Shown: positions 44,602 to 53,658, counted from the first letter of the stretch. The stretch: 64,000 bases of DNA from DATLLN01 sp963809205 (GCA_963809205.1 CAWEIS010000028.1:434001-498000), one strand, 5' to 3'. Numbers and translations: made by a program. Notes: a model not told the origin generated them from the letters alone.

Positions 44602-45558
44602 ATGGCACGGTTCATCCTCCGCCGCATCGGACTCGCACTGATCACGCTCTGGCTGTTGAGCGTCCTGGTCTTCTTCCTCGTGCAGCTGCTGCCGGGCAAC
44701 GTCGCCCGCTCGATCCTCGGCCCGCTCGCCGCGCAGTCCACGGTCGACAACCTGAACCACCAGCTGGGCACCGACAAACCGGTGATCGTGCAGTACTTCA
44801 ACTGGCTGAAGGGCCTCCTGCATGGCGACCTCGGCGACTCGCTCACCTACCGCCAGCCGGTGCGGCCGTTCATCACCTCGGCCCTCGAGAACTCCCTCAA
44901 GCTGGCGGCCCTGGCCTTCGTGATCGTCGTGCCGATCAGCCTGATCGGCGGCATCGCCGCGGCGCTCAAGGTCGGCAAGCCGGTCGACCGGATCATCACC
45001 ACCGGCGGCCTCTCGCTGGCCGCGGTGCCCGAGTTCGTGACCAGCGTGATCCTGATCATGGTCTTCGGCATCTGGCTGAACGTGCTGCCGATCACGGCGG
45101 CCACCCCGCCCGGCGCCAGCATCTGGGACCAGGTCTACCACCTGCTGTTACCCGCGATCGCGCTGTGCCTGGTGCTGTTCGGGTACATCGCGCGCATGGC
45201 GCGGGCGGGGATGATCGAAGCACTCGACTCCGACTACACACGCACGGCGACGCTCAAGGGGCTGCCCTGGCGCACCGTGATCGTCCGCCATGACATGCGC
45301 AACGCGCTGCTGCCGACGATCACCGTGATCGCGACGCAGCTGGGCTACCTGATCGGCGGCCTGGTCGTGGTCGAGATCATCTTCAACTACCAGGGCATCG
45401 GCCGCCTGATCCTGACCGCGGCGACCAGCCACGACACGCCCATGCTGGAGGCCGGCGTGCTGGTGGTGGGCGTCGTCTACCTGGGGGCGACGCTGATCGC
45501 CGACGTGCTCTACGCCCTGCTCAATCCGCGGATCCGCCACGCCGGGAGCGACCAGTGA
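44602..45558 (+). CDS. ABC importer permease, DppB-type
   Basis: A 318-residue permease with six membrane helices. The N-terminus FILRRIGLALITLWLLSVLVF and PGNVARSIL are typical of DppB/OppB. The EAA loop, which contacts the ATPase, reads IEALDSDYTRTATLKGLPWR. The end of the gene overlaps the GTG of the second permease (GTGA). Confidence 0.93.
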   Translation: MARFILRRIGLALITLWLLSVLVFFLVQLLPGNVARSILGPLAAQSTVDNLNHQLGTDKPVIVQYFNWLKGLLHGDLGDSLTYRQPVRPFITSALENSLKLAALAFVIVVPISLIGGIAAALKVGKPVDRIITTGGLSLAAVPEFVTSVILIMVFGIWLNVLPITAATPPGASIWDQVYHLLLPAIALCLVLFGYIARMARAGMIEALDSDYTRTATLKGLPWRTVIVRHDMRNALLPTITVIATQLGYLIGGLVVVEIIFNYQGIGRLILTAATSHDTPMLEAGVLVVGVVYLGATLIADVLYALLNPRIRHAGSDQ

Positions 45559-46439
45559 TCCAGAACCTGGGGCCGCCGACGCCGATGACGCCCGCGGTGC
45601 AGCCGAACGCCCGCTCGGCCGCGCGGCGGGAGACCCTGCGCGCGCTGCTCCGGTCGAAGAGCTTCATCATCGGCGTGATCATCGTCGGCTTCTGGGTGCT
45701 CTGCGCGATCGGCCAGGCCCGGCTGTTCCAGGATCCCTACGCGACCAGCCTGGACGTGCTCAAGCCGCCGTCCAGCGAGCACTGGTTCGGCACCGACCGC
45801 CTCGGCCGCGACGTGTTCGCCCGCGTCATCGCCGGCGCCCGGGACATCCTGATCGTCGCGCCGGCGGCGACCGTCCTGGGCACGGTGCTGGGCACGGCGC
45901 TGGGGTTGGTGATGGGCTACATGCGCGGGCTGGTCGACGACATCCTGGGGCGGATCGTCGACGCCGTGCTGGCGCTGCCGGTGATCATCGTGGCCCTGCT
46001 CGCGGTCACCGCAGTCGGCCCGTCGACGAGCACGGCGATCATCGTCATCGGCCTCGTGTTCACGCCGCTGATCGCCCGCACGGTGCGCGCCGCGGTGCTG
46101 TCGGAGCGCGAGCTGGAGTACGTGTCCGCCGCCAAGCTGCGCGGTGAGCGGGCGCCCTACATCATGTTCGTCGAGATCCTGCCCAACGTCCTGCAGCCGG
46201 TGATCGTCGAGTTCACCGTGCGCCTGGGCTACGCGATCTTCACGATCGCCACGCTGTCGTTCCTCGGCCTCGGCATCCAGCCGCCGTCGCCTGACTGGGG
46301 CCTTCAGGTCTCGGAGGAGTACACGTACCTGTCGGCCGGCGACTGGTGGCCGACGCTGTTCCCGGCGCTGGCGATCGCCACGCTGGTGATCGGGATCAAC
46401 CTGATCGCGGATGCGATGGCGGGGGTGTTTGACCGGTGA
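45555..46439 (+). CDS. ABC importer permease, DppC-type
   Basis: A 294-residue permease with the DppC N-terminal cytoplasmic segment and HWFGTDRLGRDVFARVIAGA, a family hallmark. The EAA loop is RELEYVSAAKLRGERAPYIM. The end includes FLGLGIQPPSPDWGLQVSE. The GTG starts overlap at both gene ends. A 12-base-period GTVLGT segment is coding helix, not a repeat element. Confidence 0.93.
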   Translation: MIQNLGPPTPMTPAVQPNARSAARRETLRALLRSKSFIIGVIIVGFWVLCAIGQARLFQDPYATSLDVLKPPSSEHWFGTDRLGRDVFARVIAGARDILIVAPAATVLGTVLGTALGLVMGYMRGLVDDILGRIVDAVLALPVIIVALLAVTAVGPSTSTAIIVIGLVFTPLIARTVRAAVLSERELEYVSAAKLRGERAPYIMFVEILPNVLQPVIVEFTVRLGYAIFTIATLSFLGLGIQPPSPDWGLQVSEEYTYLSAGDWWPTLFPALAIATLVIGINLIADAMAGVFDR

Positions 46440-48466
46440 GCGCGACGGCCAGAGCCCACGCCCTCGAGGTGCGCGACCTCGACGTCGCCTACCGCGTGCG
46501 CGGCGTCGACCGCCAGGTGCTGCGGTCGCTCAGCTTCACTGTCGAGGCCGGCAGGTCGTACGGCCTGGTCGGCGAGTCAGGGTGCGGCAAGTCGACCGCT
46601 GCGCTGGCCGCCGTCCGCTACCTGCCGCGCAACGGCAAGGTGTCCGCCGGCTCGGTCAGCGTTGCCGGAGCCGACATGCTCGCGATGTCCGGCGACGATC
46701 TCCACCGCACCCGGGCGGGCGCCGTCTCGATGGTCTACCAGGATCCCGGCAAGGCGCTCAACCCCTCGATCCGCGTGGGCCGCCAGGTCGCCGAGGTGTT
46801 CGAGGTGGGCGGAGCCTCCAAGGACGACTCGCGGGAGCGGGCGCAGGCGATGTTGGCCAAGGTGCAGATCGCCGACCCGTCCAGCGTTATGGAGCGCTAT
46901 CCCCACCAGCTGTCGGGCGGCATGCAGCAGCGGATCGTGATCGCCATGGCGCTGGCCCCCAACCCGGCGCTGCTGATCCTTGACGAGCCGACTACCGGCC
47001 TGGACGCGACCGTCGAAGCCGAGGTGCTCGAGCTGGTGGCCGGCCTGCGCACCGAGTTCGAGAGCTCCGTCCTGTTCATCAGCCACAACCTGGCGGTGAT
47101 CGCCAAGATGTGCGACACGGTGGGCGTGCTCTACGCGGGCAAGCTGGTCGAGGAAGGGCCTGCGCGCCAGGTGTTCGACGATCCTCGGCACCCGTACACT
47201 GTGGGGCTGTTGCGCTGTATCCCGAAGGGCGGCCAGCGCAAGGACAAGCACCGCCTCGACACGATCCCTGGCTTCCTGCCTGAGCTGGGCGCCGACATGC
47301 CGGGCTGCGTGTTCGCCGATCGCTGCGCGCTGGCCGAGGACAAGTGTCGCACCGAGCCGCCGCCGTTATACGACGTGGGACCCGGCCGCGGCAGCCGCTG
47401 CCACTTCCACGAGCGCGCGCAGACGCTGCCCCGTGAGGAGGCGCACGAGATGCCGATGCCGCCGGTGCGCGAGGAGGGCGAGCCGCTGCTCCGCGCCGAC
47501 GCGCTGGCGAAGACGTTCCACCAGTCGGGCCAGGACGTGCACGCGCTGGCCGGCGTTTCCGCCGAGATCTGGCCGGGAGAGACGCTGGGCCTGGTCGGCG
47601 AATCGGGCAGTGGCAAGACCACGCTCGCCCGGGTGCTGCTGGGCATCACGCCGCGGGACGAGGGAGGCGTGCTCGAGCTCGACGGGCTGCACCTGCCGCC
47701 GACCACCGGCAAGCGGTCCACGGAGCAGGTGCGCGCGATCCAGATCGTGTTCCAGAACCCGGACTCGGCGCTCAACCGCCGGCACTCCGTGCGGATGATC
47801 GTCGGCCGCGCCCTGACCAAGCTGGCGGGACTGTCCGGTCAGGCGCGCGAGGAGAAGCTGCTCGACCTCACCCGGTCGGTGAAGCTGAACGACCGCTTCC
47901 TGGCGGTGCGGCCGTCGGCGCTGTCGGGCGGGCTCAAGCAGCGCGTCGCCATCGCCCGTGCCTTCGCAGGCAACCCCAGGCTGGTGGTCTGCGACGAGCC
48001 GACGTCGGCGCTCGACGTCTCGGTGCAGGCGGCGATCCTCAACCTGCTGGCCGAGCTGCAGCGCGACGAGCGGACGGCGTACCTGTTCATCTCGCACGAC
48101 CTCGGCGTCGTCCGCTACCTGTCCGACCGGATCGCCGTGCTGTACCTGGGACGGCTGATGGAGCTGGGACCGGCGGAGCGAGTCTTCTCGGGTCCCCACC
48201 ACCCGTACACCGAGGCGCTGCTCTCGGCCGTGCCGACGATCGAGGGCGCCGAGCGGCCGCGGATCAAGCTGCAGGGTGAGATCCCCAGCGCCGCGAACCC
48301 GCCGTCGGGCTGCGTCTTCCAGACGCGCTGTCCGCGCAAGCTGGGTGAGATCTGCGAGACGACGGAGCCGCCGCTGGCCGAGGCCGAGCCGGGGCACATG
48401 ATGCGCTGCCACATCCCGATCGACGACCTCAAGCGGATGCAGTCCGAGGAGGCGGTCGAGGCGTGA
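46436..48466 (+). CDS. Fused double ABC ATPase (DppD-DppF type)
   Basis: A 676-residue fusion of the two ATPases usually made separately. The first half has Walker A GESGCGKST, signature LSGGMQQR and Walker B LLILDEPTTGLD. The second half has GESGSGKTT, a variant signature LSGGLKQR and VVCDEPTSALD. Each ends in the oligopeptide-transporter C-terminal motif with cysteines (GCVFADRCALAEDKC; GCVFQTRCPRKLGEIC). The junction lies near residues 325-345. It overlaps both neighbours by 4 bases. Confidence 0.94.
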   Translation: MSATARAHALEVRDLDVAYRVRGVDRQVLRSLSFTVEAGRSYGLVGESGCGKSTAALAAVRYLPRNGKVSAGSVSVAGADMLAMSGDDLHRTRAGAVSMVYQDPGKALNPSIRVGRQVAEVFEVGGASKDDSRERAQAMLAKVQIADPSSVMERYPHQLSGGMQQRIVIAMALAPNPALLILDEPTTGLDATVEAEVLELVAGLRTEFESSVLFISHNLAVIAKMCDTVGVLYAGKLVEEGPARQVFDDPRHPYTVGLLRCIPKGGQRKDKHRLDTIPGFLPELGADMPGCVFADRCALAEDKCRTEPPPLYDVGPGRGSRCHFHERAQTLPREEAHEMPMPPVREEGEPLLRADALAKTFHQSGQDVHALAGVSAEIWPGETLGLVGESGSGKTTLARVLLGITPRDEGGVLELDGLHLPPTTGKRSTEQVRAIQIVFQNPDSALNRRHSVRMIVGRALTKLAGLSGQAREEKLLDLTRSVKLNDRFLAVRPSALSGGLKQRVAIARAFAGNPRLVVCDEPTSALDVSVQAAILNLLAELQRDERTAYLFISHDLGVVRYLSDRIAVLYLGRLMELGPAERVFSGPHHPYTEALLSAVPTIEGAERPRIKLQGEIPSAANPPSGCVFQTRCPRKLGEICETTEPPLAEAEPGHMMRCHIPIDDLKRMQSEEAVEA

Positions 48467-49581
48467 TCACCCGCGCGGCCGTGCTCGAGCGGGTCGGCGC
48501 GCGGCTTGAGGTCACGGAGCTCGAGCTCGCACCGCCGGGCCTGGGCGAGGTGCTCGTGCGGCTCCACGCGAGCGGCGTCTGCCACTCCGACCAGAACGCC
48601 ATCGACGGCACGGCGGAGACGCCCTGCCCTGCGGTGCTGGGCCACGAGGGCGGCGGCGTGGTGGCCGCCGTCGGGCTGGGCGTCACCCGTATCGCCGAGG
48701 GCGCCCACGTCGCCCTGTCCTGGGCGCCGGCCTGCGGTCACTGCGCCGAGTGCCTGGACGACCTACCGCACCTGTGCGGCACCGCGTGGCCGATGATGGC
48801 CCAGGGCACGCTGATGGACGGCACGAGCCGGCTCTCGCGGGGCGGCGACGTCGTGCACCACTACTCGTTCCTGTCGACGTTCGCCGAGCACGCGGTCGTG
48901 CCCGAGGCGTCGTGCGTTGTCATCCCCGACGACGTGCCGCTGGAGATCGCAGGGCTGGTCGGGTGCGCGGTGACCACCGGCATCTGCGCGGTCTGGCGGA
49001 GCGCCGAGGTGCGGCCCGGTCAGCGGGCCGCGGTGATCGGCTGCGGCGGAGTCGGGATCTCGGCGGTGATCGGCATGGCGGCGGTGGGCGCGGCGCCGAT
49101 CGTGGCGGTCGACGTGGACGACGCGAAGCTGGAGGCGGCCCTCTCGCTGGGCGCGACGGACGCGGTGCGCTGGGCCGGCTCGCCGGAGGCGACGGCGGAG
49201 GAGGTGCAGCGGACGACCGGCGGCGGCGTGGACGTCGCGGTTGAGGCCACCGGCCGCAGCGAGGCGATGCTGACCGCCTTCCTCTCCACCCGGCGCCGGG
49301 GCACCGCAGTCTTCATCGGGATCCCCCGCGCCGACGCGGTCGTGCCGCTGCCGGCGCTCTCGATCCCGCGCATGGAGCGGCGCGTGATCGGCGCGCTCTA
49401 CGGGTCGGCGCGTCCCGACCGGGACTTCCTGGTGATCCTCGACCAGTACCGCCGCGGCCGGCTGCCGCTCGACCGGCTGGTGTCGCACCGGCTGCCGCTC
49501 GACGAGATCGAGCGGGCGTTCGAGCTGCTGCGCAGCGGATCGTCGCTGCGGACGGTGCTCGACCTGACGGAGGCAGCGTGA
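48463..49581 (+). CDS. Zinc-dependent alcohol dehydrogenase, class III-like (first)
   Basis: A 372-residue MDR-type dehydrogenase. Catalytic zinc ligands are in GVCHSDQN and LGHEGGG, the structural zinc cysteines in CGHCAECLDDLPHLC, and the NAD loop is VIGCGGVGISAVIG. The overall form resembles the class III branch that includes S-(hydroxymethyl)-thiol (formaldehyde) dehydrogenases. The immediate downstream partner is a formaldehyde-activating-enzyme homologue. The start overlaps the ATPase stop. Confidence 0.9.
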   Translation: MITRAAVLERVGARLEVTELELAPPGLGEVLVRLHASGVCHSDQNAIDGTAETPCPAVLGHEGGGVVAAVGLGVTRIAEGAHVALSWAPACGHCAECLDDLPHLCGTAWPMMAQGTLMDGTSRLSRGGDVVHHYSFLSTFAEHAVVPEASCVVIPDDVPLEIAGLVGCAVTTGICAVWRSAEVRPGQRAAVIGCGGVGISAVIGMAAVGAAPIVAVDVDDAKLEAALSLGATDAVRWAGSPEATAEEVQRTTGGGVDVAVEATGRSEAMLTAFLSTRRRGTAVFIGIPRADAVVPLPALSIPRMERRVIGALYGSARPDRDFLVILDQYRRGRLPLDRLVSHRLPLDEIERAFELLRSGSSLRTVLDLTEAA

Positions 49582-50105
49582 CGCTCGACCTGGAAGCGAT
49601 CGACGGCTGCGTCGGCGAGGCATGGTCGGGCGACGTGCCGGACGGCAGCCATATCAACGTGGTGCTGGCCCGTCGTGGCTCAGCGACCGCGGCCGCGGCG
49701 GTGACGGCGCTGGCCCAGCCGCGGCCGGGGCACGCGCCGCTCGTTGTCTGTCTGGGCGCGGGAAACGCCGTGCGGCCGGTGACGATCATGACCAACAAGG
49801 CTCCGGCGACCGAGCAGCTGCACGCGCTGATCACCTGGGGCGCGGCGCAGCTTGGCGTCGGCCAGGGCGTGATGGACGCGGTCGCCGACGGCACCCTGCC
49901 CGCGGAGCAGGCAGGCGAGCTGGTACTGCTGGTCGCCGCGTGGGTCGATCCCGACACAACGGACGAGACAGCGGTGCGCCTGGCGAACCGCGATGCGACG
50001 TACCGGGCGATCCTCGACGCCCTCGAGACCGACCGGGTGGCGCGCGTCCAGGAGCTGGTCGACCTGCGCGACGGCGCGCGCAACGCCTTCTACAGCGGCG
50101 AGTGA
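49578..50105 (+). CDS. Formaldehyde-activating enzyme (Fae) family protein
   Basis: A 175-residue Fae homologue. Fae condenses formaldehyde with tetrahydromethanopterin in methylotrophs. GSHINVVLARRGSATAAAAV aligns with the Fae segment that follows AHID, and the catalytic His is kept as His25. PRPGHAPLVVCL, NKAPATEQLHALITWGAAQ and GVMDAVADGTLPAEQAGEL also match. The C-terminal 50 residues diverge. There is no methanopterin gene in view, so the carrier may differ. It is coupled on both sides (ATGA upstream; TGATG downstream). Confidence 0.86.
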   Translation: MTLDLEAIDGCVGEAWSGDVPDGSHINVVLARRGSATAAAAVTALAQPRPGHAPLVVCLGAGNAVRPVTIMTNKAPATEQLHALITWGAAQLGVGQGVMDAVADGTLPAEQAGELVLLVAAWVDPDTTDETAVRLANRDATYRAILDALETDRVARVQELVDLRDGARNAFYSGE

Positions 50106-51220
50106 TGGTGCGGATCAGCTCGGTTGAGACCCGCACCTACCGCTATCCGCTGGATCCGCCGTTCGTGGCGGCGTGGGATCCCGTCCCGCGTGCCGTGCAG
50201 GAGGCGACGCTCGTCGTTGTCCACTCGGACGAAGGCGAGGTCGGCTACGCGAGCGGCGGCGACGGGCTGCCCGACGCGGCGCTGCTCGACCGGCTGCTGC
50301 GCGGCGTCGACCCCGAGGACGCCGCGCATGTCTACGGCATCTGCGAGACGGTCGACTTCCACGGCGGGCGGCCGTGGGCGGTCGAGATCGCGTGCTGGGA
50401 TCTGGTCGGACGCGCGCTGGGCGAGCCGCTGTGGAAGCTGCTCGGCGGCCGGCGCGAGCGGCTCACCGCGTACGCCTCCACCGGCGAGCTGCTGGCGCCG
50501 GCCGAGCGGGCCGAGCGGGCGGTGCAGCTGACCGGCGGCGGTGTGAAGGCGATCAAGCTGCGCTTCCACCACGACGACTGGCGCACCGACATGGCGACGG
50601 TGGCGGCCGTGCGCGACGCGGTCGGCGCGGAGGTCGAGCTGATGGTCGACGCCAACCAGGGCTGGCGGATGCCGGGCGACCTGACACCGCGCTGGGATGT
50701 CGAGACCGCGGCCGCGTGCGCCAGCGCGCTCGAGGAGTACGACGTGCACTGGCTCGAGGAGCCGCTGCCCACCGACGATCCCGAGGCGTACCGGGCGCTG
50801 GGCGAGCGGACGGAGATTCGGCTGGCGGCCGGCGAGATGGTGCGCACCGCGGGCGAGGCCCACGACCTGGTGGTCCGCGGCGAGATCGACGTGCTGCAGT
50901 GCGACGTGCTGTTCTGCGGCGGGTTCACCGGCACCCGCCGGCTGGCGGAGGTGGCCGAGGAGCGCGGCGCCGCCTGGTCGCCGCACACGTGGTCGAACGG
51001 CTACGGGCTGGTCGCGAACCTGCACGCGGCCTGCGCATTCTCCGCCTACGACTACGTCGAGGTGCCGTTCGATCCACCTGCGTGGTCGGCCGAGCGGCGG
51101 GACTGGCTGCTGCCCGCGCCGGTCGAGATCGCCGCGGACGGCACCATCGCGCCACCGGACGGCCCCGGCCTGGGCGTTGAGCCCGACCTGGATGCCCTGG
51201 AACGGTGGCGAGTGGCATGA
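50105..51220 (+). CDS. Enolase-superfamily enzyme (mandelate racemase/dehydratase type)
   Basis: A 371-residue member. The N-terminal capping domain includes AVEIACWDLVGRALGEPLWKLLGG. Barrel motifs are GGVKAIKLRFHHDD (Lys on strand 2), MVDANQGW (metal Asp), HWLEEPLPTDD (metal Glu), RLAAGEMVRT (metal Glu) and SPHTWSNG (His base). This set fits sugar-acid dehydratases or racemases of the MR subgroup. Starts and stops overlap both neighbours. Confidence 0.9.
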   Translation: MVRISSVETRTYRYPLDPPFVAAWDPVPRAVQEATLVVVHSDEGEVGYASGGDGLPDAALLDRLLRGVDPEDAAHVYGICETVDFHGGRPWAVEIACWDLVGRALGEPLWKLLGGRRERLTAYASTGELLAPAERAERAVQLTGGGVKAIKLRFHHDDWRTDMATVAAVRDAVGAEVELMVDANQGWRMPGDLTPRWDVETAAACASALEEYDVHWLEEPLPTDDPEAYRALGERTEIRLAAGEMVRTAGEAHDLVVRGEIDVLQCDVLFCGGFTGTRRLAEVAEERGAAWSPHTWSNGYGLVANLHAACAFSAYDYVEVPFDPPAWSAERRDWLLPAPVEIAADGTIAPPDGPGLGVEPDLDALERWRVA

Positions 51221-52353
51221 GCGGCCAGATCTCCGTCCGCGCCGCGGTGCTCGACCGGATGGGCGAACCTGTCCGGGTCGAGGAGCTGCGCCTGGACGCG
51301 CCGCGCGCCGGCGAGGTGCTGGTGCGCGTGGCAGCGGCGGGGGTCTGCCACTCCGACCTGCATCTGGCGGACGGCCACCTCGGCACCGATCGGCAGCCGA
51401 TCGTGCTCGGCCACGAGGGCTCCGGCGTCGTCGAGCAGATCGGCGCGGGCGTCACCACGGTCGCCGCGGGCGACCGCGTCGCGCTCTGCTTCGTCCCCGC
51501 CTGCGGCAGCTGCCCGCGGTGCCTGGCCGGGCAGACGAACCTGTGCCACGCCGCGGCGGCGAGCACCTCGGCCGGCGAGCTGCCGGCCGGCGGCACCCGC
51601 CTGCACCGGGTGGACGGTTCGGACGTCAAGCACTTCCTCAACCTGGCGTGCTTCGCCGAGCGGTGCGTGGTCGACGCCCGCTCGATCGTGCCGGTGCCCG
51701 ACGACCTGCCGCTGTGGGAGGCGGCGCTGGTCGGCTGCAGCGTGATGACCGGGGTCGGCGCCGTGCGCAACGCAGCCGGTGTCAAGGTTGGCGACACCGT
51801 TGCCGTGATCGGCTGCGGCGGCGTGGGCGTGCAGGCGGTGTCCGCGGCATCGCTCGCCGGCGCCTCCAGGGTGATCGCAATCGACCTCGACCCGGCGAAG
51901 CTCGAGCTCGCCCGCAGCCACGGCGCCACGGACGTCGTCCAGGCATCCGACCGGGCGGTGCACGACGTGCGGGCTCTCACCGGCGGAGGCGCCGACCACG
52001 CGATCGAGGTCGTCGGCCGGCCGGAGACGATCCGCCAGGCGTTCGCGATGATCCGCGAGGGCGGCACCGCGGTCGTGGTCGGCATCGCGCCGCGGGGCGT
52101 CGACGTGCCGATCCCCGCGCTCGACTTGATCAGTGACAAGACGCTCCGCGGCTGCTTCTACGGATCGGGCAACGTGCTCGCCGAGATGCCGGCCGTGGTC
52201 GGGATGGTCGCGTCCGGCAGGCTGCGGGTGAGCGACGTGGTCTCCGACGTGATCGCGCTCGACGGGATCGAGGAGGCGTTCCAGCGGCTGCGCGACGGCC
52301 GCGGCGCACGCTCGCTGGTGGTGCTCGACGAGCAGGCGGCGGGCGGCCCGTGA
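51217..52353 (+). CDS. Zinc-dependent alcohol dehydrogenase, class III-like (second)
   Basis: A 378-residue paralogue of the dehydrogenase at 48.5 kb. Zinc ligands are in GVCHSDLHL and LGHEGSG, structural cysteines in CGSCPRCLAGQTNLC, and the NAD loop is VIGCGGVGVQAVS. The C-terminus GCFYGSGNVLAEMP resembles formaldehyde/aryl-alcohol dehydrogenases. Two such enzymes in one operon suggest two oxidation steps or two released alcohols/aldehydes. It overlaps both neighbours by 4 bases. Confidence 0.9.
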   Translation: MSGQISVRAAVLDRMGEPVRVEELRLDAPRAGEVLVRVAAAGVCHSDLHLADGHLGTDRQPIVLGHEGSGVVEQIGAGVTTVAAGDRVALCFVPACGSCPRCLAGQTNLCHAAAASTSAGELPAGGTRLHRVDGSDVKHFLNLACFAERCVVDARSIVPVPDDLPLWEAALVGCSVMTGVGAVRNAAGVKVGDTVAVIGCGGVGVQAVSAASLAGASRVIAIDLDPAKLELARSHGATDVVQASDRAVHDVRALTGGGADHAIEVVGRPETIRQAFAMIREGGTAVVVGIAPRGVDVPIPALDLISDKTLRGCFYGSGNVLAEMPAVVGMVASGRLRVSDVVSDVIALDGIEEAFQRLRDGRGARSLVVLDEQAAGGP

Positions 52354-53441
52354 GCGCGGCGCGGATCGAGCGCGTGCGGGCGGCGCTGCGGGAGGCTGGG
52401 ATCGACGCGATCATGCTCGGCCCGTCGGCCGACTTCCGGTACCTGGCCGGCTACGAGACGATGCCGATGGAGCGGCTGACGATGCTCGTGCTGCCGGCCG
52501 AGGGCGAGGCGCGGATCGTCACGCCGGCGTTCGAGGCGCCGCTGGCGCCGGCGGAGGTCGCCGACCTCGGGATCGCGATCGACCCGTGGGGCGAGACCGA
52601 GGATCCGATCGCTCGCGCGATCGATGCGGTGCCGCGCCGCGCCCGCCGGGTCGCAGCCGGCGACCAGCTGGCGGCGATGTTCCTCGTCCCGCTCCAGCAG
52701 CGGCTGCATGCCGAGTGGGTGCTCGGATCGGTGGTGATGCGGCCGTTGCGGATGGTCAAGGACGCGGACGAGGTCGCGGCGCTGGCCGAGGCCGGCGCGG
52801 CCGTCGACCGCGCAGTGTCGCGCGCGGCGGAGCTGGTGTGTCCCGGGGTCACGGAGCGCGATATCGCGGCCGCCCTCGACCGCGCGATCCGCGAGGAGGG
52901 CCACGAGCAGACCGATTTCACCGACATCGGCTCGGGGCCGAACGGTGCCTCGCCGCACCACGCGTTCAGCGACCGCGCGATCGAGCCCGGCGATCCGGTC
53001 GTGGTCGACATCGGCGGGCGGATGGCGTCGGGGTACCGCTCCGACATCACGCGGACGTTCGCCGCCGGCGATCCGGGAGGGGAGTTCCGCGAGCTGTACG
53101 CCGTGCTGGAGTGCGCGCAGGCGGCGGGGCGCGCGGCGGTGCGGCCGGGCGCGACGTGCGAGTCCGTCGACGCCGCCTGCCGCGACGTGATCGCCGAGGC
53201 CGGATTTGGTGACGCGTTCATCCACCGCACGGGACACGGCATCGGCCTGGACGTCCATGAGGATCCGTACATCGTGGAGGGCGACCGGCTGCCGCTGAAG
53301 CCGGGGATGGCGTTCTCGATCGAGCCCGGGATCTATCTGCCAGGGCGCTTCGGCGCGCGGATCGAGGACATCGTGGTGGTCACCGACGACGGCTGCCGCG
53401 AGCTGAACGCGGCCGACCGCTCGCTGGTCGGCTCTGGCTAG
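52350..53441 (+). CDS. M24 peptidase, Xaa-Pro/creatinase-type
   Basis: A 363-residue pita-bread enzyme with an N-terminal creatinase-like domain (RYLAGYETMPMERLTMLVLP). All five metal ligands are present: Asp in VVVDIGG, Asp in SDITRTF, His in RTGHGIGLDVHEDP, Glu in SIEPGIYLPG and Glu in RIEDIVVV. It is therefore likely to be a true metallo-enzyme (prolidase-like), though creatinase-type amidine or amide hydrolysis cannot be excluded. It is the last gene of the nine-gene operon, and a repeat array follows directly. Confidence 0.9.
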   Translation: MSAARIERVRAALREAGIDAIMLGPSADFRYLAGYETMPMERLTMLVLPAEGEARIVTPAFEAPLAPAEVADLGIAIDPWGETEDPIARAIDAVPRRARRVAAGDQLAAMFLVPLQQRLHAEWVLGSVVMRPLRMVKDADEVAALAEAGAAVDRAVSRAAELVCPGVTERDIAAALDRAIREEGHEQTDFTDIGSGPNGASPHHAFSDRAIEPGDPVVVDIGGRMASGYRSDITRTFAAGDPGGEFRELYAVLECAQAAGRAAVRPGATCESVDAACRDVIAEAGFGDAFIHRTGHGIGLDVHEDPYIVEGDRLPLKPGMAFSIEPGIYLPGRFGARIEDIVVVTDDGCRELNAADRSLVGSG

Positions 53442-53444
53442 CTC

Positions 53445-53516
53445 CCGGCACGGACACCGGTACCGACTCCGGCACGGACTCCGTGTCGGTACCGGAGTCG
53501 GTGCCGGAGTACCTGT
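53445..53516. repeat. 12-base array arranged as a long inverted repeat
   Basis: Six 12-base units: CCGGCACGGACA, CCGGTACCGACT, CCGGCACGGACT, then CCGTGTCGGTAC, CGGAGTCGGTGC, CGGAGTACCTGT. The last three are approximately the reverse complement of the first three, so the 72 bases can fold on themselves about 53480/53481. It starts 3 bases after the M24 stop. The period equals that of the RAYT arrays, but the unit differs. Confidence 0.75.
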
Positions 53517-53581
53517 GCCGATCCCGTCGCCCGGCGCGCGGAAGCGCAACGATTCGCGCGCGCCGGGCGTTGGCCCTGGCA

Positions 53582-53629
53582 CTGTGCCCGGCACCGAGCC
53601 CGGCACCGTGCCCGGCACGGTGCCCGGCA
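53582..53629. repeat. 12-base palindrome array matching the RAYT arrays
   Basis: Four exact-period units: CTGTGCCCGGCA, CCGAGCCCGGCA, CCGTGCCCGGCA, CGGTGCCCGGCA, with a degenerate fifth before them. The core GTGCCCGGCAC is that of the right-hand RAYT array, in the same orientation. It ends 29 bases before the MetE-like start and could be misread as a VPGT repeat protein. Confidence 0.82.
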
Positions 53630-53644
53630 CCACCGCGGCCGCGC

Positions 53645-53650
53645 TAGGCT
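53645..53650 (+). promoter_or_regulatory. -10 box TAGGCT of the MetE-like gene
   Basis: TAGGCT lies 8 bases before the ATG at 53659 and 15 bases after the repeat array, so the array is upstream of transcription. Confidence 0.5.
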
Positions 53651-53658
53651 CGGGGCCG

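Noticed and set aside
45870..45912. GTVLGT 12-base-period sequence as another REP array
   Set aside because: It encodes a conserved membrane helix of the DppC-type permease and lacks the palindromic core.
53515..53658. A VPGT-repeat N-terminal extension of the MetE-like protein
   Set aside because: The repeats are the intergenic 12-base array read in frame; a promoter box and ATG follow it at 53645-53661, where homology begins.
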